Part shown: positions 18,074-27,464 of the stretch, piece after piece | Position numbering within the stretch: the stretch's first letter is position 1 | How the letters are laid out: each line of letters starts with the position of its first letter | NCBI GenBank assembly: GCA_022820725.1 | Contig: JAJEFA010000021.1 | Location: 289,312 to 353,311 of the forward strand | Direction: 5' to 3' | Length of the DNA stretch: 64,000 nucleotides | Origin: Candidatus Binatia bacterium | Lineage (GTDB): Bacteria; Desulfobacterota; Binatia; Bin18 | Made by a program: the position numbers and the translations under genes | Notes under the pieces: generated by a model | What the model was told of the DNA's origin: nothing | What the model saw: the letters and a program-made list of their open reading frames with translations, nothing else | Databases searched by the model: none

Positions 18074-18095
18074 CTCTACACTCGATCGTGTAGAG
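18074..18095. promoter_or_regulatory. Inverted repeat CTCTACAC-N6-GTGTAGAG, candidate operator
   Basis: A perfect 8+8 palindrome with a 6-base centre lies 16 bases upstream of the GTG start of the LLM gene on the minus strand. It has no T-tract, so it is a better operator (TetR/GntR-type spacing) than a terminator. No regulator gene is adjacent. Confidence 0.4.
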
Positions 18096-18198
18096 TCTGT
18101 TGTTTGTGTTGAGCATGCCCGGAGTGGGTCTGTCAAGAACAAGGGCACGGTCGGCGCAGGGAGGAGGAGCTCGGAAGACGCGCCGTTCGGAGCCGCCC

Positions 18199-18228
18199 TT
18201 GTTGCCGCCGTTTGCCCTGCGGTATAGT
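18199..18228 (+). promoter_or_regulatory. Candidate sigma70 promoter
   Basis: TATAGT (18223-18228) with TTGTTG (18199-18204) 18 bases upstream. It would give a transcript starting about 30 bases before the 18266 ATG. Confidence 0.4.
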
Positions 18229-18265
18229 CCCTAGGCCACAGATTTTACAGCTCAGGAGGGATAGT

Positions 18266-18643
18266 ATGGCGAATCAGAGCGACTTGGAAAAGGGAATCGA
18301 AATCCGAAAAAAGCTGAGCGGCGACCGCTTCGGGACCTCGGCTAGCGCGCTGGCGGAACTCGCTCCGGACCTTGATGAGATGTTGAATGAAGTCGTCTTC
18401 GGACGGGTCTGGACCAGACCGGGGCTGGAGCTCAAAATGCGCAGCGTGGCCGTGATTGCGGCTCTGACCGCCATGCAGCGGCTGCCCCAACTCAAGAGCC
18501 ATATCGCGAACGGGCTGAACGCCGGTCTGACCAAGGAAGAAATTATTGAGATTCTCATCCAGATGGCCTTTTATGCCGGCGCGCCTACTGCAGTCAACGC
18601 GTTTCAGATTGCCAAAGAAGTCTTTGAAGCAGAGGGCGTGTAA
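18266..18643 (+). CDS. Carboxymuconolactone decarboxylase-family protein
   Basis: A 125-residue all-helical CMD-family protein. The core is VIAALTAMQRLPQLKSHIANGLNAGLTKEEIIEILIQMAFYAGAPTAVNAF, where the HIANGLNAG and YAGAP segments match 4-carboxymuconolactone decarboxylase of the beta-ketoadipate pathway. There is no C-x-x-C, so it is not the peroxidase-type AhpD branch. AGGAGGGATAGT precedes ATG 18266. The M20 peptidase starts 16 bases after its stop. Whether it decarboxylates carboxymuconolactone or another lactone cannot be told; no pca genes are nearby. Confidence 0.85.
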   Translation: MANQSDLEKGIEIRKKLSGDRFGTSASALAELAPDLDEMLNEVVFGRVWTRPGLELKMRSVAVIAALTAMQRLPQLKSHIANGLNAGLTKEEIIEILIQMAFYAGAPTAVNAFQIAKEVFEAEGV

Positions 18644-18659
18644 GGAGCAACGTCCCGGT

Positions 18660-20009
18660 ATGGCGTGGTCCTGGAATCGTTGGCGCCGGCAGCGCTCCGT
18701 TCATACAAGTGTTCAGTCCAGAGACCTCGGTCAGTGGCAGCTGAATACGGATCGTTTTCTGCGGGTCCTGCGGGCCCTGGTGGCTGTTGGTGAGCGCTTG
18801 CAGAATTCCCCGTCTCCAGACCAGCCGCCCCCACAGGAAGATCTCGCCGGAGATATTGTTCTCAACGAATTGTCAGCGCATACTTCCCGCGGCCGTTTGC
18901 AGGTGGAACGGGTAAGCTATGCCAAAGGCCGCGGGAATCTTATCCTGAGCTATCCGGGCCGCCCCGTTGAACGCCCCCATCAAACCGTCGCTTTTGTGGG
19001 TGCCCATCTTGATGTGGTACCGGCCGACCCAAAAGACTGGCAGCGCCCGCCCTTTGCGTTGCAGGTCGAGGGAGACCGGTTGTACGGACGGGGTGTCACC
19101 GACTGCCTGGGCCATGTCGCCGTTCTGACCGACCTTTTTGCTCAGCTCGCTGAATCGGAAGTGGAGCTCGACCATAGCGTTGTCGGAGTCGTTATTGCCG
19201 ACGAGGAACTCTCCAACACGCACGGCGTCGGGATTGGTCGGCTGGTCAAAGACGGACGGCTCGATTATCTCAAGAACGGACCGCTGTACTGGATCGATAG
19301 TGCTGACTTCGGACCAACTACGGCAACCGCCGGCATGGCCCTGTGGCGACTGGCTATTGAAGGCAAGGGCAGTCACTCCGGGTTTCCGCAAAACGGGATC
19401 AATGCCGCCGAACTGGCCACGGAAGTAATCCGCGCCCTCCAGCAGTGGTTCTACGCCCACTATCCTGTCCACCCAAAAGAACAGGAGTACGGTTTCCGAG
19501 CGCCTTCGTCGCTCAAACCGACGCGGGTGCAGGTTGAGAACGATACGCTGACAAAAATTCCGTCCACGGCCCGTATTGAAGGCGATATTCGCCTGACGCC
19601 GTGGTATGACCCTGACGAAGTGAAAAAAGGACTGACGGCCTTTCTGGAAACACTAGATATCAGCCAACTGCCGGTCTTTGGTCCGGGCCGCTATGCCTGT
19701 AACGGACAGGTCGGGACGGCACGATTTGAGATGTTGGGAACGCCGTCCGGTGGAATGGCGTGCGACCGGACCTCAGACGGCTACGCGGCTCTCGCCCAAG
19801 CGGTTACGGCAGTGCGGCCCGACGCTCAGCCCTTTGCCCTGACGGGCAGTCTGCCCTATGTCCGCTTTCTGCAGGAGCACGACTTTGACGTACAAATTAC
19901 CGGTTTTGGCAGGAATGAAGCCTACCACGCGCCAAACGAGTTTGCCGAACTGTCCCATATGCAGGACGGCTTTCGTATCTTGTGTCACCTGCTGCGACAC
20001 TTCGGCTAG
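18660..20009 (+). CDS. M20-family metallopeptidase
   Basis: A 449-residue M20 enzyme. The metal and catalytic motifs are in order: FVGAHLDVVPADP (His, Asp), GRGVTDCLGH (Asp), VIADEELSNTHG (Glu-Glu) and EGKGSHSGFPQNG (dimerisation-domain His). It ends with a late NEAYHAPNEFAEL His. The chain is longer than ArgE because of an approximately 60-residue charged N-terminal region. It probably removes an acyl or peptide group from an amino acid. It is the last ordinary gene before the A+T-rich defence-like block; sequence character changes within about 30 bases of its stop. Confidence 0.85.
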   Translation: MAWSWNRWRRQRSVHTSVQSRDLGQWQLNTDRFLRVLRALVAVGERLQNSPSPDQPPPQEDLAGDIVLNELSAHTSRGRLQVERVSYAKGRGNLILSYPGRPVERPHQTVAFVGAHLDVVPADPKDWQRPPFALQVEGDRLYGRGVTDCLGHVAVLTDLFAQLAESEVELDHSVVGVVIADEELSNTHGVGIGRLVKDGRLDYLKNGPLYWIDSADFGPTTATAGMALWRLAIEGKGSHSGFPQNGINAAELATEVIRALQQWFYAHYPVHPKEQEYGFRAPSSLKPTRVQVENDTLTKIPSTARIEGDIRLTPWYDPDEVKKGLTAFLETLDISQLPVFGPGRYACNGQVGTARFEMLGTPSGGMACDRTSDGYAALAQAVTAVRPDAQPFALTGSLPYVRFLQEHDFDVQITGFGRNEAYHAPNEFAELSHMQDGFRILCHLLRHFG

Positions 20010-20020
20010 GGCGGTCTGAA

Positions 20021-20036
20021 AAACGCCCCTCACCTA
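20021..20036 (+). repeat. Left copy of an imperfect direct repeat flanking the SIR2/AbiE block
   Basis: AAACGCCCCTCACCTA, immediately after the M20 gene. The right copy at 28303-28320 reads AAACGCCCCGCTTACCTA: nine identical bases, then ACCTA shared at the end with a 2-base length difference. The pair brackets the 8.3-kb insert precisely, as a target duplication or recombination site might. It could be coincidence. Confidence 0.4.
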
Positions 20037-20165
20037 AAAATTCCTCCTCTTGACGGGTTTTTATTTCCTAGAAGCTCTTTTATTATTCCATGTTTCATTT
20101 TATTATATATTTCTATCGTTCGATGAAAATTGTCTTTTAGGTGAAACTTTTGTTTTTTATTCTCC
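20037..20165 (+). promoter_or_regulatory. A+T-rich leader of the SIR2 giant gene
   Basis: A 129-base T-rich stretch, unlike the G+C-rich flanks. It holds a TATATT (20106-20111) that could be a -10 with a weak TTATTC 17 bases upstream. No Shine-Dalgarno is visible before ATG 20166. No small open frame stands out. It is the obvious place for autoregulation by the winged-helix domain of the downstream protein. Confidence 0.4.
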
Positions 20166-23100
20166 ATGGATTCTGAGAAATTTAACTATCTGAGTGAAGA
20201 AGACCGTCTCCAGGCAGTTGAACTCGCTCGCCACATCGCCAGAAGAGAGTGGGTCCTTTTCGCTGGAAGTGGCATATCCCGGTCGAGCGGACTGCCTCTA
20301 TGGGGTGAGTTGGTTGAAGAGATGGTCAAAAGACTTGGACCAGAGGTAGAGTCAACAGACCCTTTAGAAGTCGCTTCTCTTTTTGAAGCGAATTTCAGTC
20401 GTTCCTCACTGATAGAGTTTCTTCGAGGTCATCTTCAGGTGTCCGACCTCCATTCTAATTCATTACATGAGAGTTTGCTTGATCTTAATCCATCGAAGAT
20501 TGTTACAACAAATTTCGATGATCTCTTTGAGCAGGCTCTTGAGCAGAGACAGATTCCCTATGCAAGTGCCGCAACAAACGGAGAAATGAGCCTTACTGGT
20601 GGCGGACTCCTAGTCCTCAAGCCCCATGGGGACTTCAAGCATCCAGATTCTCTCGTTTTTTCGAGACGGGATTACGCGAGATATCCTCAACACGAAACTA
20701 TAAACGCGACGCTCTGTTCATGGGCTGCCCTATATTCGTTCCTCTTCGTCGGCTACAGCCTCAGCGACCCAGACCTTGAACATCAGTTCCAGGGCATTCT
20801 TGATGCTCAGGGAGACTTGGCGCGAACCCACTATATCCTAATTGATAGAACCGACTACCAGCGTCGCAATGCTTTATCGAGACTAAGGAATATCCAGGTT
20901 ATCGAACTTGGTTCATACGACAAGCTCGAAACTTTTCTTACTGACCTTTCCAACGAAGCTGAAACGATTCGTTCGCGCGAGATAAAGTCTCCTCCGCTTT
21001 ATGCCGCGAGAAACCTTGAATCATCAGAACTCAGTGGAGCCGAGCAACAACTTCTCGAATTTCTCAGTGAGGATTACACTCCGGTCGTTAAGGCGCTTGA
21101 GCAATCGCACTTTGTTGATGCAGAAACTTATCTGCAACGTGTCTTGAAAAAAATCGGTAATTTGGAAGTCGATACGGGGTTTGGTCAAAAGCCCGAATTT
21201 CAATCTTTTCATCAACGAGTCTTATTGGCCTCAGCCGCTGTTGCCTCTAAACGGCAAAAGAGCGAAGAAGCGCGGAGACTCTTTCATAGGGCCGAAGAAC
21301 TTCAACCCTTCACAGAGAAACGCCGCCTTCAAGCCGCCGAGGTCTTGATCCATCTTGGGGACTTTCAAAAGGTCGATCCTCTTCTTTCCGGAAGCGCAGA
21401 GGCTCACGAAACGAGAGGGAAAGAAATTCTTGGTCTTGTTGCCCTTTTACGTAATGACGAAGACCGGTTCCATGAGCTCTATCCGAACGGTGATGAGAAC
21501 AACCTGGAATTTGTTATCCAGCAAGCGCGTCTGGCAATGGAATCGTCGCAAGATGATACCGTAAAGAGCGTTCTATATTTGCTCGATAAAGCTTGGACAC
21601 TATCCAAAGGCTTTCCCCAAGGGCTTTTTATCGTTGCTGGGATGACTGACAACGTGCTCCGACGCATAGTCACAGAAGAATGGGAAGCCCTTGGGGTAAA
21701 TAGAGAAGAACTCCTCAAGACGGTCCGGGAGCGCTACCAGGAGGTTCTGAGCGCTTTTGAGGGATTCACCGACCAATATCCAGAGGGTATCGTTCTCGTT
21801 CTTTCCTCTCTTCTCTCCTTCCATCGCATCCTCCATGAAGATGAAGCGCAACAAAGCATTCTCCAGCGGCTTCAGTCGCTGTCTCCTATGCCACGTGAGC
21901 GAGTTTTAGCTGAACATCTAGCCGGTGAACCTTCTCCGACTCTTGAAGTTATCGAGAGCCTTTTTCAGAGCAACTTGGCAAGCGATGAAAAGGCACTCCT
22001 TAAGGGAGATGCACTGAAACGAGATGGGAAAAGATCAGAGGCGGAACAAATCTACCGGCAGGCGCTCTTACAAGGGGAGAAGTCAGAGGTGCACCAGGCA
22101 CTCATCCTGGCTTTGTTGGAACTGCTATTAGAACAAGAGCGGTATGCTGAAGCACTCGCCTTTCTTGATGAATCATTAGAAGATGGACCTTTCCAGGCCC
22201 TTATGAGAGGGAGGGTCCTGTTGCACCGAAACGAGCAGGAAGGAGCACTTACAACAATACGATTGGCACTCACCGAACATCCACGAAACATGCTTCTTAG
22301 AAAGAATTGCGTTCGTCTTTTGATCCAGAAGGGTGCGTTTGCAGAGGCCCTTGAGCAGGCCGAACATTTGGAAGAATTGCTTCCTAGTTTTGAACATAAA
22401 TTATTGCGAGCGGATATACTGGAGCAGATAGATCAGAATGAGGAGTCACTGTGCGTCATAGAGGAGATAGAGAGAGAAGCGTACATTACGCGTCCGTTAG
22501 TAGAGCTCAAATGTAACCTGTTCCAAAAGCTGGGACGGTATCGAGAAGCCGCAGAATTCCTGAAGAACTGCCAAGATCAATATCCAGAGGATTACTCCCT
22601 CCGTTTTAACGAGGCGACTGCCTGGGCGCACGCCGGAGAGATGGATAGAGCGATAGCAATCTGGGAGGGCCTTCGTGAGCACACGGAATCTGGAAGCGAT
22701 TTGTATAGAAACTTATGCATTGCTTATATCCAACGAAACGCATACGACCCAGGAGCTTTCAGCAAAGCGTTTGATATTGCCAAGGAGGCTTTAGAGAAAT
22801 TTCCCGACTGTCATGAATTTGCTCCGCATCTCATTGAAACAGGTTTCGGAAGTGGGCGTAGTGAAGAGGCATGGGAGATTATTGGAAGACGGCCTGAACT
22901 TCAACAAAGCGCGTATCTTCGCGTAATGCCGGACGAAGAGGCCATAGAAGCTCTCTCTCAACAGACGCAGACGTTCCAAACGACCGTAGCTCTTTACCGC
23001 GCGGGTGGCATTCCCTTCTCTGTATATGCTGATCGCTCGTCGAGAACACCACTCTTTCTATGGGTGGCTAGAACGGTTCGGTGGAGAAAAGAAAATCGAA

Positions 23101-26100
23101 CAACACCTCTCCTGTGTGGGTTTCCCCGTGCCTTTGGGATAGAAAGCCAGCCGCTCTCTACGGGTGGAATTATTTTAGACCCTACTGCTTTACTGACATT
23201 AGGGGTTCTGGATGTGACTGGAGAAATCCTGGAAGCGGTCAGTCGAACAGGCAAACAAGTTTTTTTCTTTCCTGGAGCGAGGACATGGATAGAGCAGGAG
23301 GTAGGGCAACTAAGTATGCGCCAGTTCCCAGCCTACCGGGAACAGTATAAACGCTTCCAAAGCCGACTTCTCGCTGAACGTGAAAAGGTAAAAATCGTCA
23401 CAGAACTTAGTAGCCAAGAAAATTCACTTGATGAGGCAGCGTATCAAAAACTGGGCATATTCGCCTGGGATATCGAGCTGGCCGCTACTTCTGGAGCCTA
23501 TTATGTTGATGACTATCTCTCTTCAGAAGAACAAGATTCCGCTCCGCCTGAGTGTGTCATCTCCTCCTCTGATCTCTTTCGGGCATTAGAAAAAGTCGGT
23601 GTCCTTTTCCCGGAAGAGATATCGCAAATTCGGAAGACTCGTCCCGACCCCTTTGCCAAGTCGAGCACTGGGATCTTCGTCGCCTTAGACAAACCATTCG
23701 TATTTTCTTTTTTAACCTTATGGTCATGGTTTGAAGCCGGTCTTCTTGAGCGTTGGCTGACTGAAGGATCAGGCTGGCCCCTTCAGATAATCGTGGGACC
23801 CATTGCTTGGGGTCAACTAGGGGAAGAGATCACTGAAGAAAGCATTTATCGTGAAGCACTGCAGGTCGCTACCAAGCTGAAAACAAATATTACAACGGCA
23901 CTGAAAAATGGCATTGCCGAGGAACTCTCATCCACTGCTCCTCCCGATATAGGCATTCATGCTTCTTTGCGTGATGTCTTTCAGCAGCCACTTCTCCTTC
24001 TCTCCCATGCCCGAGATCGACAAGCTGCCTTATGGACAGACGATCTATGCTCTCGCCTTTTGACTGATCCACGAGGCCCGCTTCTTCAAGATCAACAAAT
24101 AACAGACATCGCAGGGAGGGTACGAAACGCTTTCTCGGAGGTCACTGTGATAGGAACAGAGGATGTCCTGAGTTGGTTGGAAGACTCTGGCCAACTCTCT
24201 GAAGAGCGCCGGCTTACGCTCGTCTGGCAGCTTCACCAAGATGGATATCGATTCTTAGATGTCGGAGATGTTCTGCTGTGGTTGCTGAAGCGCTTTGACC
24301 ATAACTTGGATGCAGTCCATGTTGATGGACTGCTGCACGACCTGAAAAGGGCCCCTACGTTCACCCTCCCCGAGGTTGATACGAAACGTTTGTCTCTCTT
24401 TATTAGTCATACTCTGAGTCGGGTTCTGAGCGAAACTATATGGAATTTGTGGACTCTTGAATCTCATCGATTATCTCAGGATCTGAAAAAGGAGATCAGC
24501 AACGAACTGGTCAGAATCTTCGAGAACGCCGCTGGAAATAGCCAGATAGAGCAGCTTTTTTGGAAAAGTATCATCTCCCGAGTATGGAGCGGTGTGCAAG
24601 ATGAATATCTGAGGGGAATTCTGGAATGGATAGGAGAATTCATTTCAACGAATGTTGATACCCACCGTCATATTCTGCGATATATTGAAGAACTTGCCCT
24701 GGAAGTCTTGCAGATTTTCAATTCGGGCAACGAGACAGCGAGGGCCTCAGCTCAGCACTCGCTCTCCAAGCTCTTAGATCCCTTTTTCCTGCACGAGCTT
24801 CTTAAAGAATTCCATCTAGTCTTCCGGCGTTTAGTAGGAGTCGCAATTGGGCACGATCTCGAATTTGCTCAAACGTTCCAAGGCATAAGCCCGCAAGGAG
24901 AATATTTTGAGATAACCGTCGAACAGGGAGAAATAGAAAGGCAAGCATGTAGCATTCTTACCAAATTTCTTTCTGGAGAAAGACCGGCAGAGCTCGCCTT
25001 TCTCCACCCCTTCTATATTGGAATCCAGTTGGAGCGGACTATTGACGGAAGTATTGTAGAAACACCAGATGGCCAGCCATTTCGTTTTGTCAGTCAGGAA
25101 GAGGTTCCTCTTCTTTTTCTTCCTTTAGTCGCAAATTCTTCTACCAGGAGAAAACTTTTTGACCATTTCTTAGCCTTACTCGAAGAAGTCGATCCTCCTC
25201 TTGTTGCTACAATTCAGGAGCTTGAAGATGATCTCACCTCAGATGACTCGGCCATTTCGACAAAAGCGTTACAGGATTTTTATTATTCTTATCTCTTGAG
25301 CACTCACTTCCAACTTATGCGAGATTTGGTGCGAGGATTTGAGCACTTAAGCACCCTCTCTCTTGAGGATTTTGACGCCCTAATCGGTCCGTTACCTCTA
25401 TGGCCTGAGGAGAGCAGATTCCAAGAGGTGATAGAAAAATTTGCCAGTGAAAAACAAAAAGATTATGAGAACAGTTCTCTGAAAAAAATATCTCAACAGT
25501 CGCTATTTCTGCGGGAGCCGTCTGAATTGATTTTCTCATTCATTCGGTCGGGGAAGCCGCTATCTGACCTCTATCCCAATAAGCACCAGTTCGATGAGCT
25601 CTCTCAGACTGCTCAAGCTATCGAAACCGACTTTGACGCATTTCATTCTTTGGCAAGACTAGGAGTGCTCCTTTATGAGGCGTGTCATTCGGCCGAGTTA
25701 AAAGTTTCTGTGAGTGGTAAAGAAAAGCTATTGCGGGAATGGCTCACCGAACACTTGCTTAGGGTCCTTGGTCATGAACCTCCAAAACCTGTGCTCACAG
25801 CTTCGGCAGAGGAGCGATTCTTCCCGGATAGACAGACAATCCATGCGAGAAGCTTGCAATACGCTTTCCGAGCTACCGCGAGCCCAACTCACGGAGAAGC
25901 TCTAATCCAAGAACGCCATGGAGAGGAACGAAGGAGTATCGCTGGCGAGCTTTTGATGAGGAGCGTTTTATTAGCCCGCCGGATTCTAATCGTTTCGGTT
26001 CACCATTCACGTCGGTTGGAAGATTCGGCACGCCAGCTTGAAACCCAAGTTTCTTCTCCCTGGTCCGGCCCCCTTCTCCAAGACCAATTCAATCCTGAGC

Positions 26101-27455
26101 TATACGGACCGAGGAGAGACCAATACGATCATGTCTTAGCAGGAACGCTCGCAGTATTTTGGAATCTCGGATTCGATGAGAACAGAGATAGGGAGGGTAG
26201 AAAATCTTTTCCTTCCATCCGTTTTTGGTTGACCCAACCGGTCCGACGTGCATTACGAAATTTAGCAAAACGCCCGGAAAATAAGGCGGAACAACAAGTT
26301 CGAGAGGCGCGTGAAAAAGGGATTCCCAATCGTCTCCAGACCTTCCTAAATCGGACTCCCCAGGAATACGCGGCAGAGATTTTACGCTTTACCTTTCCAA
26401 AGTATAGCAATGAAGAAGATATCTTACTTCGAGGTCGAGAAGTCCTCTTCAACCTCCTCCAGCAGGCCACGGGCAGCGATGATATCAAGGTGGACGTAGC
26501 TCTCCAGCAAGGAGGAATTCGGCCTAACGCAATCGTCACGATCAAGAACGAAGGAAAAGAGAGACAGATTCTTGTCGAAGCGAAAATGTCTGCTGAACCA
26601 CGCCATCTCCGCGACGCTATTGCCCAACTCCAGCATCTCTTGAAAAAGGTTTCTGTATCGTACGGTGTCATACTAGCCCCGTCAATTTCGGAAAGAGGAA
26701 GAAAAATCTGTGAGGAGAACAACGTTGGCTACGTTGATCTAGCCGGAAATGCCCTTGTTAAATTTGACGGCCTTTACATAAAAACTGCTGCACAACGGGC
26801 GGTGACACGCCGGCGGGGCCGAACAAAGACTCTCTTCGCTCCTGTCTCGACTCGCCTGATTAGAGCACTACTCGTTGAACCGAAACGAGCCTGGAAGTTA
26901 AAAGAGTTGGCTGAGACGGTCCATATGAGTATTGGGCAGGCTTACAAAGTCAAGCAGGAACTCTTCAATAACGAATTTATTGAGTTCGATCAGAAGAAAC
27001 GACTTGTGCTCAAAGACCCTTCTAGCCTCCTCAATGCCTGGCGAGAGGCCTACAGGTATGAAAATAACGCGCCTCGCTCACTTTTTTCTCTCGATAAGAT
27101 TCCTGCTTTTGAAGAGAGGATAAAGCAGTATTGCGACACCAAGAAGATTGGATACGCGCTGACCTTGTTCACCGGAGCTGACAGATGTGCACCTTTCGTA
27201 CGACATAGTATGACCGCGCTCTATTTCGCTGGGGATATAGAAGCTCTTCAGCAGGAATTGGACCTCAAGCCCGTTGATTCTGGTGCGAACATTTTCCTTC
27301 TGACCCCTTATGACGAGGGGGTTTTCTACGGATTACAGGAAGTAGAAGGCTATCAGGTGGTGAGTGCTGTACAGCTTTACCTTGATCTATATAGCTATGG
27401 GGGGCGTGGGCGTGAACAAGCTGAATTCCTACGAGAAAAGCTGCTAGCGTTCTAG
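20166..27455 (+). CDS. Giant SIR2 - TPR - PIN-like - AbiEi-like fusion protein, candidate defence effector
   Basis: A 2429-residue protein. Residues 15-270 form a SIR2-like domain: GSGIS 34-38, TTNFD 114-118 (Asn116), KPHGD 152-156 (His154), GYSLSDPDL 196-204. Asn and His correspond to the catalytic pair of SIR2 NADases such as ThsA. Residues about 300-910 are helical TPR-like repeats. Residues 1001-1145 look PIN-like (ILDPTALL with Asp1005; YYVDD 1112-1116). Residues about 1160-2080 are helix-rich and unrecognised. Residues 2100-2200 are restriction-endonuclease-like (Pro-Asn 2120-2121, Glu2138-x-Lys2140, YVDLAGNAL), followed by a winged helix (2225-2290) and an AbiEi-type tail. A partner nucleotidyltransferase follows after 9 bases. 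Known of the families: NAD depletion and type IV toxin control. Inferred: abortive infection. ATG 20166 lacks a Shine-Dalgarno, but an in-frame stop at 20142 excludes a longer start. Base composition is more A+T-rich than the flanks. Confidence 0.85.
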   Translation: MDSEKFNYLSEEDRLQAVELARHIARREWVLFAGSGISRSSGLPLWGELVEEMVKRLGPEVESTDPLEVASLFEANFSRSSLIEFLRGHLQVSDLHSNSLHESLLDLNPSKIVTTNFDDLFEQALEQRQIPYASAATNGEMSLTGGGLLVLKPHGDFKHPDSLVFSRRDYARYPQHETINATLCSWAALYSFLFVGYSLSDPDLEHQFQGILDAQGDLARTHYILIDRTDYQRRNALSRLRNIQVIELGSYDKLETFLTDLSNEAETIRSREIKSPPLYAARNLESSELSGAEQQLLEFLSEDYTPVVKALEQSHFVDAETYLQRVLKKIGNLEVDTGFGQKPEFQSFHQRVLLASAAVASKRQKSEEARRLFHRAEELQPFTEKRRLQAAEVLIHLGDFQKVDPLLSGSAEAHETRGKEILGLVALLRNDEDRFHELYPNGDENNLEFVIQQARLAMESSQDDTVKSVLYLLDKAWTLSKGFPQGLFIVAGMTDNVLRRIVTEEWEALGVNREELLKTVRERYQEVLSAFEGFTDQYPEGIVLVLSSLLSFHRILHEDEAQQSILQRLQSLSPMPRERVLAEHLAGEPSPTLEVIESLFQSNLASDEKALLKGDALKRDGKRSEAEQIYRQALLQGEKSEVHQALILALLELLLEQERYAEALAFLDESLEDGPFQALMRGRVLLHRNEQEGALTTIRLALTEHPRNMLLRKNCVRLLIQKGAFAEALEQAEHLEELLPSFEHKLLRADILEQIDQNEESLCVIEEIEREAYITRPLVELKCNLFQKLGRYREAAEFLKNCQDQYPEDYSLRFNEATAWAHAGEMDRAIAIWEGLREHTESGSDLYRNLCIAYIQRNAYDPGAFSKAFDIAKEALEKFPDCHEFAPHLIETGFGSGRSEEAWEIIGRRPELQQSAYLRVMPDEEAIEALSQQTQTFQTTVALYRAGGIPFSVYADRSSRTPLFLWVARTVRWRKENRTTPLLCGFPRAFGIESQPLSTGGIILDPTALLTLGVLDVTGEILEAVSRTGKQVFFFPGARTWIEQEVGQLSMRQFPAYREQYKRFQSRLLAEREKVKIVTELSSQENSLDEAAYQKLGIFAWDIELAATSGAYYVDDYLSSEEQDSAPPECVISSSDLFRALEKVGVLFPEEISQIRKTRPDPFAKSSTGIFVALDKPFVFSFLTLWSWFEAGLLERWLTEGSGWPLQIIVGPIAWGQLGEEITEESIYREALQVATKLKTNITTALKNGIAEELSSTAPPDIGIHASLRDVFQQPLLLLSHARDRQAALWTDDLCSRLLTDPRGPLLQDQQITDIAGRVRNAFSEVTVIGTEDVLSWLEDSGQLSEERRLTLVWQLHQDGYRFLDVGDVLLWLLKRFDHNLDAVHVDGLLHDLKRAPTFTLPEVDTKRLSLFISHTLSRVLSETIWNLWTLESHRLSQDLKKEISNELVRIFENAAGNSQIEQLFWKSIISRVWSGVQDEYLRGILEWIGEFISTNVDTHRHILRYIEELALEVLQIFNSGNETARASAQHSLSKLLDPFFLHELLKEFHLVFRRLVGVAIGHDLEFAQTFQGISPQGEYFEITVEQGEIERQACSILTKFLSGERPAELAFLHPFYIGIQLERTIDGSIVETPDGQPFRFVSQEEVPLLFLPLVANSSTRRKLFDHFLALLEEVDPPLVATIQELEDDLTSDDSAISTKALQDFYYSYLLSTHFQLMRDLVRGFEHLSTLSLEDFDALIGPLPLWPEESRFQEVIEKFASEKQKDYENSSLKKISQQSLFLREPSELIFSFIRSGKPLSDLYPNKHQFDELSQTAQAIETDFDAFHSLARLGVLLYEACHSAELKVSVSGKEKLLREWLTEHLLRVLGHEPPKPVLTASAEERFFPDRQTIHARSLQYAFRATASPTHGEALIQERHGEERRSIAGELLMRSVLLARRILIVSVHHSRRLEDSARQLETQVSSPWSGPLLQDQFNPELYGPRRDQYDHVLAGTLAVFWNLGFDENRDREGRKSFPSIRFWLTQPVRRALRNLAKRPENKAEQQVREAREKGIPNRLQTFLNRTPQEYAAEILRFTFPKYSNEEDILLRGREVLFNLLQQATGSDDIKVDVALQQGGIRPNAIVTIKNEGKERQILVEAKMSAEPRHLRDAIAQLQHLLKKVSVSYGVILAPSISERGRKICEENNVGYVDLAGNALVKFDGLYIKTAAQRAVTRRRGRTKTLFAPVSTRLIRALLVEPKRAWKLKELAETVHMSIGQAYKVKQELFNNEFIEFDQKKRLVLKDPSSLLNAWREAYRYENNAPRSLFSLDKIPAFEERIKQYCDTKKIGYALTLFTGADRCAPFVRHSMTALYFAGDIEALQQELDLKPVDSGANIFLLTPYDEGVFYGLQEVEGYQVVSAVQLYLDLYSYGGRGREQAEFLREKLLAF

Positions 27456-27464
27456 GGGGAAAGG

